Source: Adlercreutzia mucosicola DSM 19490 (GTDB lineage: Bacteria > Actinomycetota > Coriobacteriia > Coriobacteriales > Eggerthellaceae). From it: a stretch of 64,000 nucleotides of DNA. The notes under the pieces are model-generated. The model saw only the letters and a list, made by a program, of their open reading frames with translations. It ran no database searches and was not told where the DNA came from. The translations under genes and the position numbers were made by a program. Positions 51,938 through 61,093 of this stretch are shown one piece after another (within the stretch, counting starts at the first letter, position 1; each line of letters starts with the position of its first letter). The stretch covers positions 186,001-250,000 of the forward strand of contig NZ_AUGK01000004.1 of the NCBI RefSeq assembly GCF_000422625.1, given 5' to 3'.

Positions 51938-53101
51938 CTACCCCTCATCGCCCACGTAGGGGGCGAGCACGGCGGCAAGCACCTTCAGGTGCGCCTTCGA
52001 CTTGTTGAGACAGGGCACATAGATGAAGCTCTCCTCGGGCGTGGGGCGGCGGTGGCTGCCGCGACGGAAGGCGGGCTCGCCGGTGCGGTCGCGACCGGCG
52101 TGGGCCGCTGCCTGCCGCGCCGCGAGATGATCGTCGCAGTGGGCGGCGCGCCTGCCCGTGTTCTCCAGGGCGCCGGGCTCCTCCTCGGCGTTCACCGCTT
52201 CCCCTGCCAAGGCCGCGCGGTAGAGGGGCTCCAGTTCGAAGGGAATGTCGTAGAGGGTTTCCAGACAGTCCACGGCGAAGTTCGGGCACACCATGAGCAA
52301 CCGGCTGTCCGGCTCGGCGGCTCGGGCCAAGCGCACGAGCGTGGGACGCGTGAAGGGCGAGAGCCACGTGCGCCCTTTGTCGAAGCGGCTCTGGTAGCTG
52401 ATGGTCCAGCGGCGCCGATCGAGTCCCAGCTCGCCGGCCACGGCCAGGCTCGTGGCCCCGGTCTGCAGCTCATAGGTGTCCCCCGCCTCGATGTCCTTCA
52501 GCGGGATGGAATGGTAGGAGAACAGCAGCCGATCGCCGCGTTCCTCCGAGAAGCCGGCGTTGCGCACCGACGCGGCGATGGCCCTCACGTAGGCGGGATG
52601 CTCGCTATAGTCGTCCACAATGGCTACGGGGTGCTTCCAGCGAGCGCGGCGGGTGGCCCGCGCCACGGCGTCGCGCACCGAACCGGTGGTGGAGAGGGCC
52701 GACTGCGGGTACATGGGCAGCACCACGAGCCGCGTGCAGCCCGCCTCCTTCAGCGCCTTGATTGCCTTCTTGAAGGTGGGCTTGCCGTAGCTCATGGCGC
52801 AGCGCACCACCACGGGCGCGCCCTGCTGCTTGTAGTGGGCCGCAAGGCCCCGCTCCAGGGCGTCGTAGGTCACGGCCATGGGCGAGCCCTGGGCCGTCCA
52901 GATGGCGCGGTATTTCTCGGCCGAGGCGCGAGCGCGCTTGCGCAGGATCACGGTGTGCAGCAGCAGCCACCATATCGGACGCGGCATGGGGCAGATGCGG
53001 TGATCCATGAGGAATCGGGAGAGGTACTTCTTGACGGCCTTCTTCGTAGGCGCGGCGGGCGTGCCCGTGTTCGCGATGATGACGCCGACAACCTCACTCA
53101 T
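51938..53101 (-). CDS. hemH: Ferrochelatase (coproporphyrin ferrochelatase type)
   Basis: 387 residues. The N-terminus IIANTGTP, the metal-site His in FSYHSIP (H197) and Glu in CPNFAVDCLETLYDI (E281) are intact, and YVPCLNKSKAHLKVL ends the domain. Between about 300 and 357 lies an inserted low-complexity segment (Glu/Ala/His/Arg rich) that other ferrochelatases lack. Actinobacteria normally insert iron into coproporphyrin III, so CpfC activity is likely. The ATG lies 8 bases inside the rluD-like end. Last gene of the ileS operon. Confidence 0.9.
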   Translation of the reverse strand: MSEVVGVIIANTGTPAAPTKKAVKKYLSRFLMDHRICPMPRPIWWLLLHTVILRKRARASAEKYRAIWTAQGSPMAVTYDALERGLAAHYKQQGAPVVVRCAMSYGKPTFKKAIKALKEAGCTRLVVLPMYPQSALSTTGSVRDAVARATRRARWKHPVAIVDDYSEHPAYVRAIAASVRNAGFSEERGDRLLFSYHSIPLKDIEAGDTYELQTGATSLAVAGELGLDRRRWTISYQSRFDKGRTWLSPFTRPTLVRLARAAEPDSRLLMVCPNFAVDCLETLYDIPFELEPLYRAALAGEAVNAEEEPGALENTGRRAAHCDDHLAARQAAAHAGRDRTGEPAFRRGSHRRPTPEESFIYVPCLNKSKAHLKVLAAVLAPYVGDEG

Positions 53102-54152
53102 GGAACACGTCTCCTTCCACGGAGGGCACAGGGGCCTCCTCCATCAGGGCGAACACCTCGCGTCCCGCCTCGGTGACACCGAGCGAGCGCGGGGCGAGCC
53201 CATCGAGGGCCTCGCGCAGATCGCGGGGCAGCTGATCGGCGAAGGCGAGGGACTCGCCGGTTACGGGATGCTCGAAGGCGATGCTGTAGGAATGGAGGAA
53301 CTGGCGGCGCAGACCCAGCTGGGCCCTCTCGTCGCGCGGTCCGTGGGCGTTGTAGACCGGGTCGCCCACGATGGGGTGCTTCGTGTACTGCATGTGCACG
53401 CGGATCTGATGGGTGCGGCCGGTGAACAGCTTGCACTCGATAAGGCTGTAGCCGTCGTCGCGCACCCCGTGCTCGAAACGTTCCAGCACGCGGAAGGTGG
53501 TGATGGCCTCGCGGGCGCTGGGCACGTCCCGCACGGCCATGCGGCAGCGCTCGTCGGCCGATCGCGCGATGGGGGCGTCGATCATGCCGGTATCGTGGGC
53601 CATGATGCCGTGAACGAGGGCGAGGTAGTGGCGGTCCACGGCGCGATCCTGGATCTGGGCCATGAGCTCGCGGCCCGCCTCGTCGGTCTTGGCCGCCAGC
53701 ATAAGGCCGCTCGTATCGCGATCGAGTCGGTGCACGATACCGAGGCGGTCGGCCTCTTCTCCCTGCACGTTGCAGAGGTTCTCCTCCCCGCAGTGCCAGA
53801 TGAGCGCATTCACGAGCGTGCCGTGGGCATGATCGACCGAAGGGTGGCACACGAGCCCCACCTGCTTCGACAGCACGAGCATGTCCTCGTCCTCGTAGCG
53901 GATATCCAGATCGATGGGCTCACCGTAGACCACGACGGACTCCGGCTCGTCGTCCACCTCGTAGACCACGGTATCGCCCGCGGCTACGGCCTGCTTCTTG
54001 GACACCGTGGCGCCATTCACGAACACGCGGCCCTCCTCGATGGCCCGGGCCGCCGCCGAGCGCGAGGCATAGAGCCCGCGGGCGGCGCAGAGGGCATCGA
54101 GGCGCGTGCCGGCGTCGTCGGCCGCCACGATATGGCAGAGCGATCGGGCCAC
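53094..54152 (-). CDS. RluD-type 23S rRNA pseudouridine synthase
   Basis: 352 residues. An N-terminal S4 RNA-binding domain (about 14-65, RLDALCAARGLYASRSAAARAIEEG) precedes the catalytic domain with the active Asp D144 in HRLDRDTSG and FTGRTHQIRVHM. RluA-family members act on 23S rRNA or tRNA; RluD is the best match by S4 domain and length. The GTG start follows the lspA stop by one base. Confidence 0.9.
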   Translation of the reverse strand: MARSLCHIVAADDAGTRLDALCAARGLYASRSAAARAIEEGRVFVNGATVSKKQAVAAGDTVVYEVDDEPESVVVYGEPIDLDIRYEDEDMLVLSKQVGLVCHPSVDHAHGTLVNALIWHCGEENLCNVQGEEADRLGIVHRLDRDTSGLMLAAKTDEAGRELMAQIQDRAVDRHYLALVHGIMAHDTGMIDAPIARSADERCRMAVRDVPSAREAITTFRVLERFEHGVRDDGYSLIECKLFTGRTHQIRVHMQYTKHPIVGDPVYNAHGPRDERAQLGLRRQFLHSYSIAFEHPVTGESLAFADQLPRDLREALDGLAPRSLGVTEAGREVFALMEEAPVPSVEGDVFHE

Positions 54153-54153
54153 G

Positions 54154-54708
54154 CTACTCGCCCTCCCCCGGCTTGGCGGATGCGCCGGATGCGGCCGTGG
54201 CGGCCGGGGCCTTCCCCTCGGTGCGCGAGGCCCACAGCATTCCCAGGAAGAACAGCACGAACCCGCAGGTCACACCAATATCGGCCACATTGAACGTGGG
54301 AAACTCGATGAAAGTGGTGTCGATGAAGTCCACCACATAACCCAGGGTAAAGCGATCAAGCGCATTACCCAGGCCGCCAGCGAACACGAGTGCGATGCCC
54401 ACCACCTCAACCACGTTCGCACGCCTGGCGATGGCGAGCAGATAGACCGCCAGTGCCGTGCACACCACCAGCGACATCACCCCCAAGGCGAAGGTGGAGT
54501 CGCCGAACATGCCCCAGGCCGCACCCGTGTTGTGCACGAGGCGGAACTGGAACAGGCCCAGGAAGGGACCGGCGATGACCTGGCCCAGCTGATAGCTGTT
54601 GAAATCGGCCTTGGTGGCGATGTCGATGGCGAGCCACGCCACCGCCACCAAGGCGAAGATGATCCCGTTGCGGCCCCGCAGCGACCGCTTGTCTGCCGGA
54701 GCCGTCAC
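54154..54708 (-). CDS. lspA: Lipoprotein signal peptidase
   Basis: 184 residues with four membrane segments. The catalytic aspartates are D118 in GNALDR and D143 in FNVAD. It cuts prolipoproteins, including the three reductases and the 1432 lipoprotein of this window. GTG start directly after the ileS stop. A 25-residue Ala/Gly tail follows the last segment. Confidence 0.93.
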   Translation of the reverse strand: MTAPADKRSLRGRNGIIFALVAVAWLAIDIATKADFNSYQLGQVIAGPFLGLFQFRLVHNTGAAWGMFGDSTFALGVMSLVVCTALAVYLLAIARRANVVEVVGIALVFAGGLGNALDRFTLGYVVDFIDTTFIEFPTFNVADIGVTCGFVLFFLGMLWASRTEGKAPAATAASGASAKPGEGE

Positions 54709-57549
54709 TTACTCGGCCTCGTAGCCCAGAACGTCCAGGGCGTTACCGCAGCGCTCGCACACATCGGGGTGCGCCGGGTTGCCGCCCAGGGTGCGGATGT
54801 TCCAGCAGCGCGGGCACTTCTCGCCCGCGGCCACGGTCACCGCGGCGGACACCTCGTCGTCGGCCCCTTCCTCGAAGGTAACCGAGGCCACGATGAAAAG
54901 CTCCTCGAACACGGCGGCATCGAAGGTACGGGCCGTGGCCACCACGGCGGCCGGGGCGCATACCACCACGGCGGCCTCCTGGCTCTTGCCGATGATCTTC
55001 GCCGTGCGGGCATCCTCCAGGGCCTTGGTGACCACCTCGCGCACGGCCATCATCTCCTCGAAGGCGGCCACGGCCCCGTCGGCCTCGGCGGGCACGGCCG
55101 GTGTGAAGTCGGTCGGGCGCGGCCAGCCGGCCAGCTGCACCGAGAGGGCGCGGCCCTCCTCGGTGCGGAACGCCGGCGGGAAATGGTCCCACACCTCGTC
55201 GGTGGTAAACGACAGGATGGGGCTCATCACGCGCACGAGCACCTCCAGGATGTTCATGAGCACGGTCTGCACGGCACGGCGGCGCGCCGATGCGGGGGCC
55301 TCGGCGTAAAGGCGATCCTTGGTCACATCCATGTACACGGCCGACAGGTCGTTCACGTAGTCGTAGAGCGCACGGTACACGCTGTTGAACTTCAACGCCT
55401 CGTAGGCCGCCTCCACCTCGGCCAGCAGCTGCACGGTGCGCACCATCTGCCACTGGTCGATGGGCTCAAGCTCGTCCCAGGCCACGAAGTCGGCGGGGCC
55501 GAAATCGTCCAGGTTGCCCAAAAGGAAGCGGAAGGTGTTGCGGAAACGGCGGTAGGCATCCGACACCTGCTTCAAGATGCCGTCGGAGATGGCCACATCC
55601 TGGGAGTAGTCGCAGGAGGACACCCACAGGCGCAGCACGTCGGCGCCGAACTTGTCGCAGACCTCGGCCGGATCGATGCCGTTGCCCAAGGACTTCGACA
55701 TCTTGTGCCCCTCTTCGTCCACGGTAAATCCGCAGTGCATGACCGAGCGGTAGGGGGGTACCCCGTAGGCGCCGATGGAGGTGAGCAGCGACGACTGGAA
55801 CCAGCCGCGGTGCTGGTCGGAGCCCTCCAGATACAGATCGGCCGGGAAGCGCAGGCCCTCACTCTCGCGATGACGGCACACGCTGGTGTGGGACACGCCG
55901 GACTCCCACCACACGTCCAGGATGTCCTTCTCGGGCACCAGCTCGGTGCAGCCGCAGGCCTCGCACTTGGTGCCCCGGGGCAGGTACTCGGACGGCTCCA
56001 TGGTGAACCAGGCGTCGGCGCCCTTGACGTTGAACAACTCGATCACCGCGTCAAAGGTGGCCTCAGTGGCCACCGTGTTGCCGCACTTGGCGCATTGGAA
56101 CACGGGAATGGGCACGCCCCAGCTGCGCTGACGCGAGATGCACCAGTCGGGGCGATCGGCCACCATGGACCCGATGCGGTTCTTCGCCCAGGCGGGCACC
56201 CAGCTCACCTCGGAGTTGATGGCCGTGAGCGCCCGCTCGCGCAGGGCGTTCTTGTCCATGGAGACGAACCACTGGCTCGTGGCGCGGAAAATGACCGGCT
56301 CATGGCAGCGCCAGCAGTGGGGGTAGGAGTGATTGATCTTCTTCTCGGCCACGAGCGTGCCCTGCTCGCGCAGCCAGCCGATGATGACCGGGTTGGCCTC
56401 GTCGGTGGAAAGCCCCGCGAACTGGCCGGCCTCGTCGGTGAACACGCCGTTATCGTCCACGGGCATGAGCAGCGGGATATCGAACTCCAGGGCCACCAGG
56501 TAGTCGTCCTGGCCGTGGCCGGGAGCCGTGTGCACCGCACCAGTGCCGGTATCCAAGGTGACGTGGTCACCGTAGATGACCGTGCCGGTGATGTCGTGGC
56601 GCACCGGCGCCGTGTAGGTGAGACCGAACAGCTGCTTGCCCTTGAGGGCCACCGGCTCGCCCGCTCCATCGCGCACGAAGTCGTAGCCCTCCCAGCCGGC
56701 CACCTCGGCCACGGCTTCCACCAGATCCCGAGCCATGACGAGGTTGCCGTCGGCCGTGATGACCATGACGTAGTCGGCCTCGGGGGCCAAGGACACGGCG
56801 GTGTTGGCCGGCAGCGTCCAGGGGGTGGTGGTCCAGATGAGCAGGAAAGCGTCGCCGGCGGCCCCGTTGGCCTCGAAGACGCCGGGCATGGCGTCCAGCT
56901 TGAACTTCACGTAGATGGAGGGCGACACCTCGTCGCCGTACTCGATCTCGGCCTCCGCTAGGGCGGTGTGGCAATGGGTGCACCAGTGGATGGGCTTGCG
57001 GCCGCGGTAGACCGAGCCCTTCAGGTACAGGTCCTTGAACACCTCCACGTTGCCGGCCTCGTAGTTCGGAATGAAGGTGAGGTAGGGGTGCTCCCAATCG
57101 GCATTCACGCCGAGGCGCTTGAAGCCCTCGCGCTGGATATCGACGTACTTCTCGGCCCACTCGCGGCACAGCTGGCGCAGCTCGGGCTGACTGATCTCGG
57201 CCATGCGCTCAGGGCCGATGGTCACCTCCACCATGTGCTCGATGGGCTGGCCGTGGCAGTCCCAGCCGGGGATGTAGGGGGCGAAGTACCCGCGCTGGGC
57301 ATGGCTTTTCACCACGAAGTCCTTGAGGATCTTGTTGAAGGAGTGACCGAGGTGGATGGGACCGTTGGCATAGGGAGGCCCGTCGTGGAGGATAAAGGGC
57401 TTGCCGTCGGCGTTCTTCTCGAGCACGCGGCGGTAGATATCCATCTCGCGCCAAATCTCCAGGCGCTTGGGCTCCTTCTCGGGCAGATTGCCGCGCATGG
57501 CGAAATCGGTCTGCGGCAGGTTCATCGTGTCCTTGTAGTTGTTTGCCAC
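54709..57549 (-). CDS. ileS: Isoleucyl-tRNA synthetase
   Basis: 946 residues, class I. HLGH at 66-69 (PPYANGPIHLGHS), KMSKS in GHKMSKSLGNG, and the editing domain TTTPWTLPANTAVS are present. The C-terminal zinc finger is CPRCWN...CERCG, placing it with bacterial-type IleRS. GTG start with AAGGATAGGG upstream. First gene of the ileS-lspA-rluD-hemH operon. Confidence 0.95.
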   Translation of the reverse strand: MANNYKDTMNLPQTDFAMRGNLPEKEPKRLEIWREMDIYRRVLEKNADGKPFILHDGPPYANGPIHLGHSFNKILKDFVVKSHAQRGYFAPYIPGWDCHGQPIEHMVEVTIGPERMAEISQPELRQLCREWAEKYVDIQREGFKRLGVNADWEHPYLTFIPNYEAGNVEVFKDLYLKGSVYRGRKPIHWCTHCHTALAEAEIEYGDEVSPSIYVKFKLDAMPGVFEANGAAGDAFLLIWTTTPWTLPANTAVSLAPEADYVMVITADGNLVMARDLVEAVAEVAGWEGYDFVRDGAGEPVALKGKQLFGLTYTAPVRHDITGTVIYGDHVTLDTGTGAVHTAPGHGQDDYLVALEFDIPLLMPVDDNGVFTDEAGQFAGLSTDEANPVIIGWLREQGTLVAEKKINHSYPHCWRCHEPVIFRATSQWFVSMDKNALRERALTAINSEVSWVPAWAKNRIGSMVADRPDWCISRQRSWGVPIPVFQCAKCGNTVATEATFDAVIELFNVKGADAWFTMEPSEYLPRGTKCEACGCTELVPEKDILDVWWESGVSHTSVCRHRESEGLRFPADLYLEGSDQHRGWFQSSLLTSIGAYGVPPYRSVMHCGFTVDEEGHKMSKSLGNGIDPAEVCDKFGADVLRLWVSSCDYSQDVAISDGILKQVSDAYRRFRNTFRFLLGNLDDFGPADFVAWDELEPIDQWQMVRTVQLLAEVEAAYEALKFNSVYRALYDYVNDLSAVYMDVTKDRLYAEAPASARRRAVQTVLMNILEVLVRVMSPILSFTTDEVWDHFPPAFRTEEGRALSVQLAGWPRPTDFTPAVPAEADGAVAAFEEMMAVREVVTKALEDARTAKIIGKSQEAAVVVCAPAAVVATARTFDAAVFEELFIVASVTFEEGADDEVSAAVTVAAGEKCPRCWNIRTLGGNPAHPDVCERCGNALDVLGYEAE

Positions 57550-57899
57550 CTTGATTCCCTATCCTTCTCGTCCGGGTTCCAGCGTATCGGTCAGGGCCCC
57601 GCGCGGGGCCCGTATGGGTAACTGGTCAAGTATACGCCACAGGCCGCCCGCCGTGAACAGCCGCCGCCCTCCCCTGCGCGGAAAAACCGCGGACGGGGCC
57701 GAGCGCCACCGAACTGGGCCGCGGGCAACGGCCATTCGCAAGCACCCGGCAGGCGCGCTCTGCGAGAACGGAAAAGTTACCGTTTCAATTCCCGTCCCTT
57801 TCCCCTATCGCGACGGGTATCCATGGGCTAGAATAGCGCCAGCGAGACCATCGGCCCGCCCGAGGAGCAGCGCGGCCGAATACCCTGATAGGAGCGCCC
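57550..57899. other. Divergent region between ileS and degV
   Basis: 350 bases. It holds the ileS promoter (57629-57657), a GGGCCCC/GGGGCCC hairpin in the ileS leader (57594-57611), and a TAGAAT (57829-57834) that may be the -10 of degV. Nothing else could be identified. Confidence 0.6.
57629..57657 (-). promoter_or_regulatory. Promoter of the ileS operon
   Basis: -35 TTCACG (57657-57652) and -10 TATACT (57634-57629) on the minus strand with a 17-base spacer, about 80 bases before the start codon. Confidence 0.5.
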
Positions 57900-58772
57900 A
57901 TGAGCTTTGCCATCGTCACCGATTCGTCGAGCAACCTCACCGAGGAGATGATCGACCGGTTTGACCTGTCCATCCTGCCGCTCACCTTCATGGTGGACGG
58001 CGAGGAGTACCGCAGCTACCTGAAGGGCGAGAAGACCGACCTGTCGCAGTTCTACGCCATGATGCGCGAGGGCAAGGTGATCACCACCTCGCTGCCGAAC
58101 CTGCAGGAGTCCCGCGAGACCATCGAGGCCCTGCTGAAAAATGGTCGCGATGTGCTGTACCTGGGCTTCTCCAGCGGGCTTTCCGGCACCTACCAGGCCA
58201 TCGAGCTTTTGCTGGCCGAGTTGGCGGGGCTCTACCCCGACCGTACTGTGTACTCGGTGGACACCCTGGCCGCTTCCGGCGGCGAGGGCCTGCTCGTCTA
58301 CTACGCGGCGAAGATGCGCGATGAGGGAGCGACGGTGGAGGCCGTGCGCGACTGGGTGGAGGATCACAAGCTGCACCTGGCCCACTGGTTCACCGTGGAC
58401 GATCTGATGTTCCTGTTCCGCGGCGGCCGGGTGTCCCGTACGGCGGCCTGGGCCGGCACCGTGCTCAACATCAAGCCGGTCATGCACGTAGATGACGAGG
58501 GGCACCTCATTCCCCTCGAGAAGGTGCGCGGGCGCAAGAAGTCGCTCAAGGCGCTCGTGGATCACATGGAGCAGACGGCCGACGCCCCCGTGGCCGACCA
58601 AACTGTGTTCATCACCCACGGCGACTGCCTGGAAGACGCGGAATACGTGGCCGACCTGGTGCGCGAGCGCTTCGGAGTGACCGACATCATGATCAATTGG
58701 GTGGATCCGGTCATCGGCGCCCATTCGGGACCGGGCACTATGGCCCTGTTCTTCCTGGCAAGCCAGCGCTAG
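57900..58772 (+). CDS. DegV family fatty-acid-binding protein
   Basis: 290 residues. AIVTDSSSNL at the start, TTSLPNLQES and SSGLSGTYQAI in the middle and FRGGRVSR match DegV/FakB proteins, which hold a fatty acid between two domains. They work with the kinase FakA to phosphorylate exogenous fatty acids; no fakA is in view. ATAGGAGCG precedes the ATG. Confidence 0.9.
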   Translation: MSFAIVTDSSSNLTEEMIDRFDLSILPLTFMVDGEEYRSYLKGEKTDLSQFYAMMREGKVITTSLPNLQESRETIEALLKNGRDVLYLGFSSGLSGTYQAIELLLAELAGLYPDRTVYSVDTLAASGGEGLLVYYAAKMRDEGATVEAVRDWVEDHKLHLAHWFTVDDLMFLFRGGRVSRTAAWAGTVLNIKPVMHVDDEGHLIPLEKVRGRKKSLKALVDHMEQTADAPVADQTVFITHGDCLEDAEYVADLVRERFGVTDIMINWVDPVIGAHSGPGTMALFFLASQR

Positions 58773-58794
58773 CGCTCTTCCCCTGCAGTCTCTC

Positions 58795-58849
58795 GCGGAC
58801 CTGAGGCCCCTGCTCTGCGGAGCATGGGCCTCAGGTCCGCTCTCTTTTT
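58795..58849 (+). terminator. Rho-independent terminator after degV
   Basis: GCGGACCTGAGGCCC and GGGCCTCAGGTCCGC pair perfectly (15 bp) with an inner TGCTC/GAGCA extension, followed by TCTCTTTTT. Confidence 0.9.
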
Positions 58850-58883
58850 GCATCGCCTCTTCACTAGAACGGCTGTTCGATGC

Positions 58884-58889
58884 TACAAT
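58884..58889 (+). promoter_or_regulatory. Extended -10 of dinB, likely leaderless transcript
   Basis: TGCTACAAT (TG-n-TACAAT) ends 6 bases before the ATG at 58896, so transcription should start at or next to the start codon. No ribosome site lies in the GGGGCC gap. Confidence 0.55.
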
Positions 58890-58895
58890 GGGGCC

Positions 58896-60182
58896 ATGGA
58901 AACTTTCGACGACATCCCCCTGCCGCCCTGGGAGGGGCCGGCCATCCTGCTCGTGGATCTGGACGCCTTCTTCGCCTCGGTGGAGCAGCTCGACCATCCC
59001 GGGTGGCGCGGCAAGCCCGTCATCGTAGGCGGTGATGCCGATGCCCACGGCGTGGTATCCACCTGTTCCTATGAGGCCCGGGCCTTCGGCGTGCGCTCTG
59101 CCATGGCCGCCTCGCTCGCGCGATCGCTGTGCCCCGACGCCATCTGGACCCACGGCAACTTCCACCGCTACCGCGAGGTGTCGTCGGCCATTATGGCCAT
59201 TCTGCGCGACGAGACGCCCCATGTGCAGCAGGTGTCCATCGACGAGGCCTTCATGGACGTGACCCCCACCGCCGTGAACACCGAGCATCCCGTGGCCGTG
59301 GCCCGGCGCATCCAGGCGCGCGTGGCCGCTCTGGGCGTGACCTGCTCCATCGGCGTGGGCGCCTCGAAGTCAGTGGCCAAAATCGCCTCGGACGTGGACA
59401 AGCCCCGCGGGCTCACCGTGGTGTACCCGGGCACCGAGGCCGCCTTCCTGGGCAATCTGCCCGTGCGCAGCTTGAGCGGCGTGGGGGCGGCGGCCGAGCG
59501 CATCCTGCACAGCTACGGCGTGCGCACCTTGGGCGATATGGGCACAGCCGAGCCGGCCCTGCTGCGGCGCGTGTTCGGGAAGAACGGCGAGATGATGCGC
59601 GACCGGGCCCTGGGGCGCGACCGCTCGGTGGTGGCCGAGGACGATACGGTGAAGTCGGTCTCCAACGAGGTCACCTTCGCCGACGATCTGACCGAGCGGG
59701 CCGACATCGAGGCGGCCCTGTCCACCATTGCCGCGAAGGTGGGGCGCCGTCTGCGGCGCAAGGGGCTCGCGGGCCGCACGGTGGCCGTCAAGGTGCGCTT
59801 CTCCGACCGCACCACCCACTCGGTCCAGCGCTCGCTGCCCGCCCCCACCGATGACGACATCGCCTTCGCCCCGCTGCTGCACGCCATGATCGACGATATC
59901 TGGATACCAGGGGCCCGGGTGCGCCTGCTCGGCGTGGCGGTCACCCACTTCGACGAGGCGCCCGTGGTGCAGGAGAGTCTCTTCGACGGGAGCGCCTTCG
60001 AGGGGCAGCGGCCCGAAGAGGCTCCCCTCATCGAGGACGAGGCCAAGCGCCGCGAGCTTCTGCGCGCCACCGACGCCCTGCGCGACCGCTTCGGCGACGA
60101 TACGGTGCGCTTCGGCTTCGAGCTGCGCCAAGCCGGCAACACCACCGGCAGCTCGTCGAAGAACGTGGAGGATTACAAGTAG
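58896..60182 (+). CDS. dinB: DNA polymerase IV (Y-family)
   Basis: 428 residues. LLVDLDAFFASVEQ carries the first catalytic Asp pair, YEARAFGVRSAM and QVSIDEAFMDV the steric and second acidic residues, then helix-hairpin-helix and little-finger domains. It copies damaged DNA with low fidelity. No beta-clamp motif is obvious at the end, but EESLFDGS could serve. The likely leaderless start fits the -10 at 58884. Confidence 0.93.
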   Translation: METFDDIPLPPWEGPAILLVDLDAFFASVEQLDHPGWRGKPVIVGGDADAHGVVSTCSYEARAFGVRSAMAASLARSLCPDAIWTHGNFHRYREVSSAIMAILRDETPHVQQVSIDEAFMDVTPTAVNTEHPVAVARRIQARVAALGVTCSIGVGASKSVAKIASDVDKPRGLTVVYPGTEAAFLGNLPVRSLSGVGAAAERILHSYGVRTLGDMGTAEPALLRRVFGKNGEMMRDRALGRDRSVVAEDDTVKSVSNEVTFADDLTERADIEAALSTIAAKVGRRLRRKGLAGRTVAVKVRFSDRTTHSVQRSLPAPTDDDIAFAPLLHAMIDDIWIPGARVRLLGVAVTHFDEAPVVQESLFDGSAFEGQRPEEAPLIEDEAKRRELLRATDALRDRFGDDTVRFGFELRQAGNTTGSSSKNVEDYK

Positions 60183-60250
60183 CGGGCGGCCTAAAGACCG
60201 ATCCTGCGGGCGCCCGGTCGAGCGAGGCCGCCCCTCCTGACGAGCGCATC

Positions 60251-61081
60251 CTAGCGGCGGTTCAGCCCGTACAGCTCCACGAGGCCGCGCAGGCCCAGGG
60301 TCTGGTCCACCGACGCCTCGTGCCGCATCAGGGCGGCGATGGCCTCGGCGCCCCGCCCGGTGAGCACCACCGGGGTGGCATAGCCGGCATCGGCCCAGAT
60401 CATCTCGATGAGCCCGTCGATGCGGGCCACCTCCCCCATCACGATACCCGACTGCATGGCCTCGGCCGTCGTGCGCCCCAACAGCGCCCGTGGGGCCCGC
60501 AGCTCCACCGAGGGCAGCTGGGCCGCGCCGCTGGCGAGCGCCGCCGCGCCCAGGCGCATGCCCGGGGCAATAATGCCGCCCTTGAACGACCCTTCCCGGT
60601 CGAGCAGCTCGAAGGTGGTCGAGGTGCCCAGATCCACCACGAGCACCGGCGCGCCCCAAGCGGACTTCGCGGCCACCATCTCGGCCACGCGGTCGGCGCC
60701 CACCGACGCGGGGTCGGAAAAGCCCATCTTGAGCCCGCTCTTCAGCCCGGGCCCCACGGTGAGGGGGCGCGCGCCCGTCAAACGGCGCGCCGCTTCCACC
60801 CATACCTCGGTGAGCGAGGGGAACACCGAGGCGATGATGGCCCCGTCGGCCAGGGGCGCCTGCGACGGCAGGTCGTTCCCCTCGAGAGCCGCACCCGGCT
60901 CGATGGGGGCCAGGCCGCAGGCTACGGCATCGAAGAAGCCCGCCACCGCGGCCACGGCCTCGTCGGGCGTGCAGCCCGCATCGGTGCCGAGCGACCACTG
61001 GGCCGCCAGCGCGCCATCTGCGGCTAAACCGAGCCGCGTATGGGTGTTGCGAATATCGATGGCGAGCACGAGCGACGACAT
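60251..61081 (-). CDS. coaX: Type III pantothenate kinase
   Basis: 276 residues, ASKHA-fold kinase for the first step of CoA synthesis. DIRNTHTRLG (about 9-18) is the phosphate loop in its actinobacterial form, VGADRVAEMVAA and VVDLGTSTTFELLD the catalytic and ATP-site segments, GGIIAPGM the second loop. It lies downstream of the GT2 gene on the same strand. Confidence 0.93.
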   Translation of the reverse strand: MSSLVLAIDIRNTHTRLGLAADGALAAQWSLGTDAGCTPDEAVAAVAGFFDAVACGLAPIEPGAALEGNDLPSQAPLADGAIIASVFPSLTEVWVEAARRLTGARPLTVGPGLKSGLKMGFSDPASVGADRVAEMVAAKSAWGAPVLVVDLGTSTTFELLDREGSFKGGIIAPGMRLGAAALASGAAQLPSVELRAPRALLGRTTAEAMQSGIVMGEVARIDGLIEMIWADAGYATPVVLTGRGAEAIAALMRHEASVDQTLGLRGLVELYGLNRR

Positions 61082-61093
61082 GGCCCGGACCCC

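Noticed and set aside
57550-57660. T-box riboswitch ahead of ileS
   Set aside because: The leader is only about 80 bases from the likely promoter, too short for a T-box, and no TGGNACCGCG element is present; only a GC hairpin is seen.
61027-61057. CoaX motif DIRNTHT instead of the usual DxGNT, seeming a mutated active site
   Set aside because: Mycobacterial CoaX also begins with an RNTHT form, so this is the actinobacterial variant and not damage.
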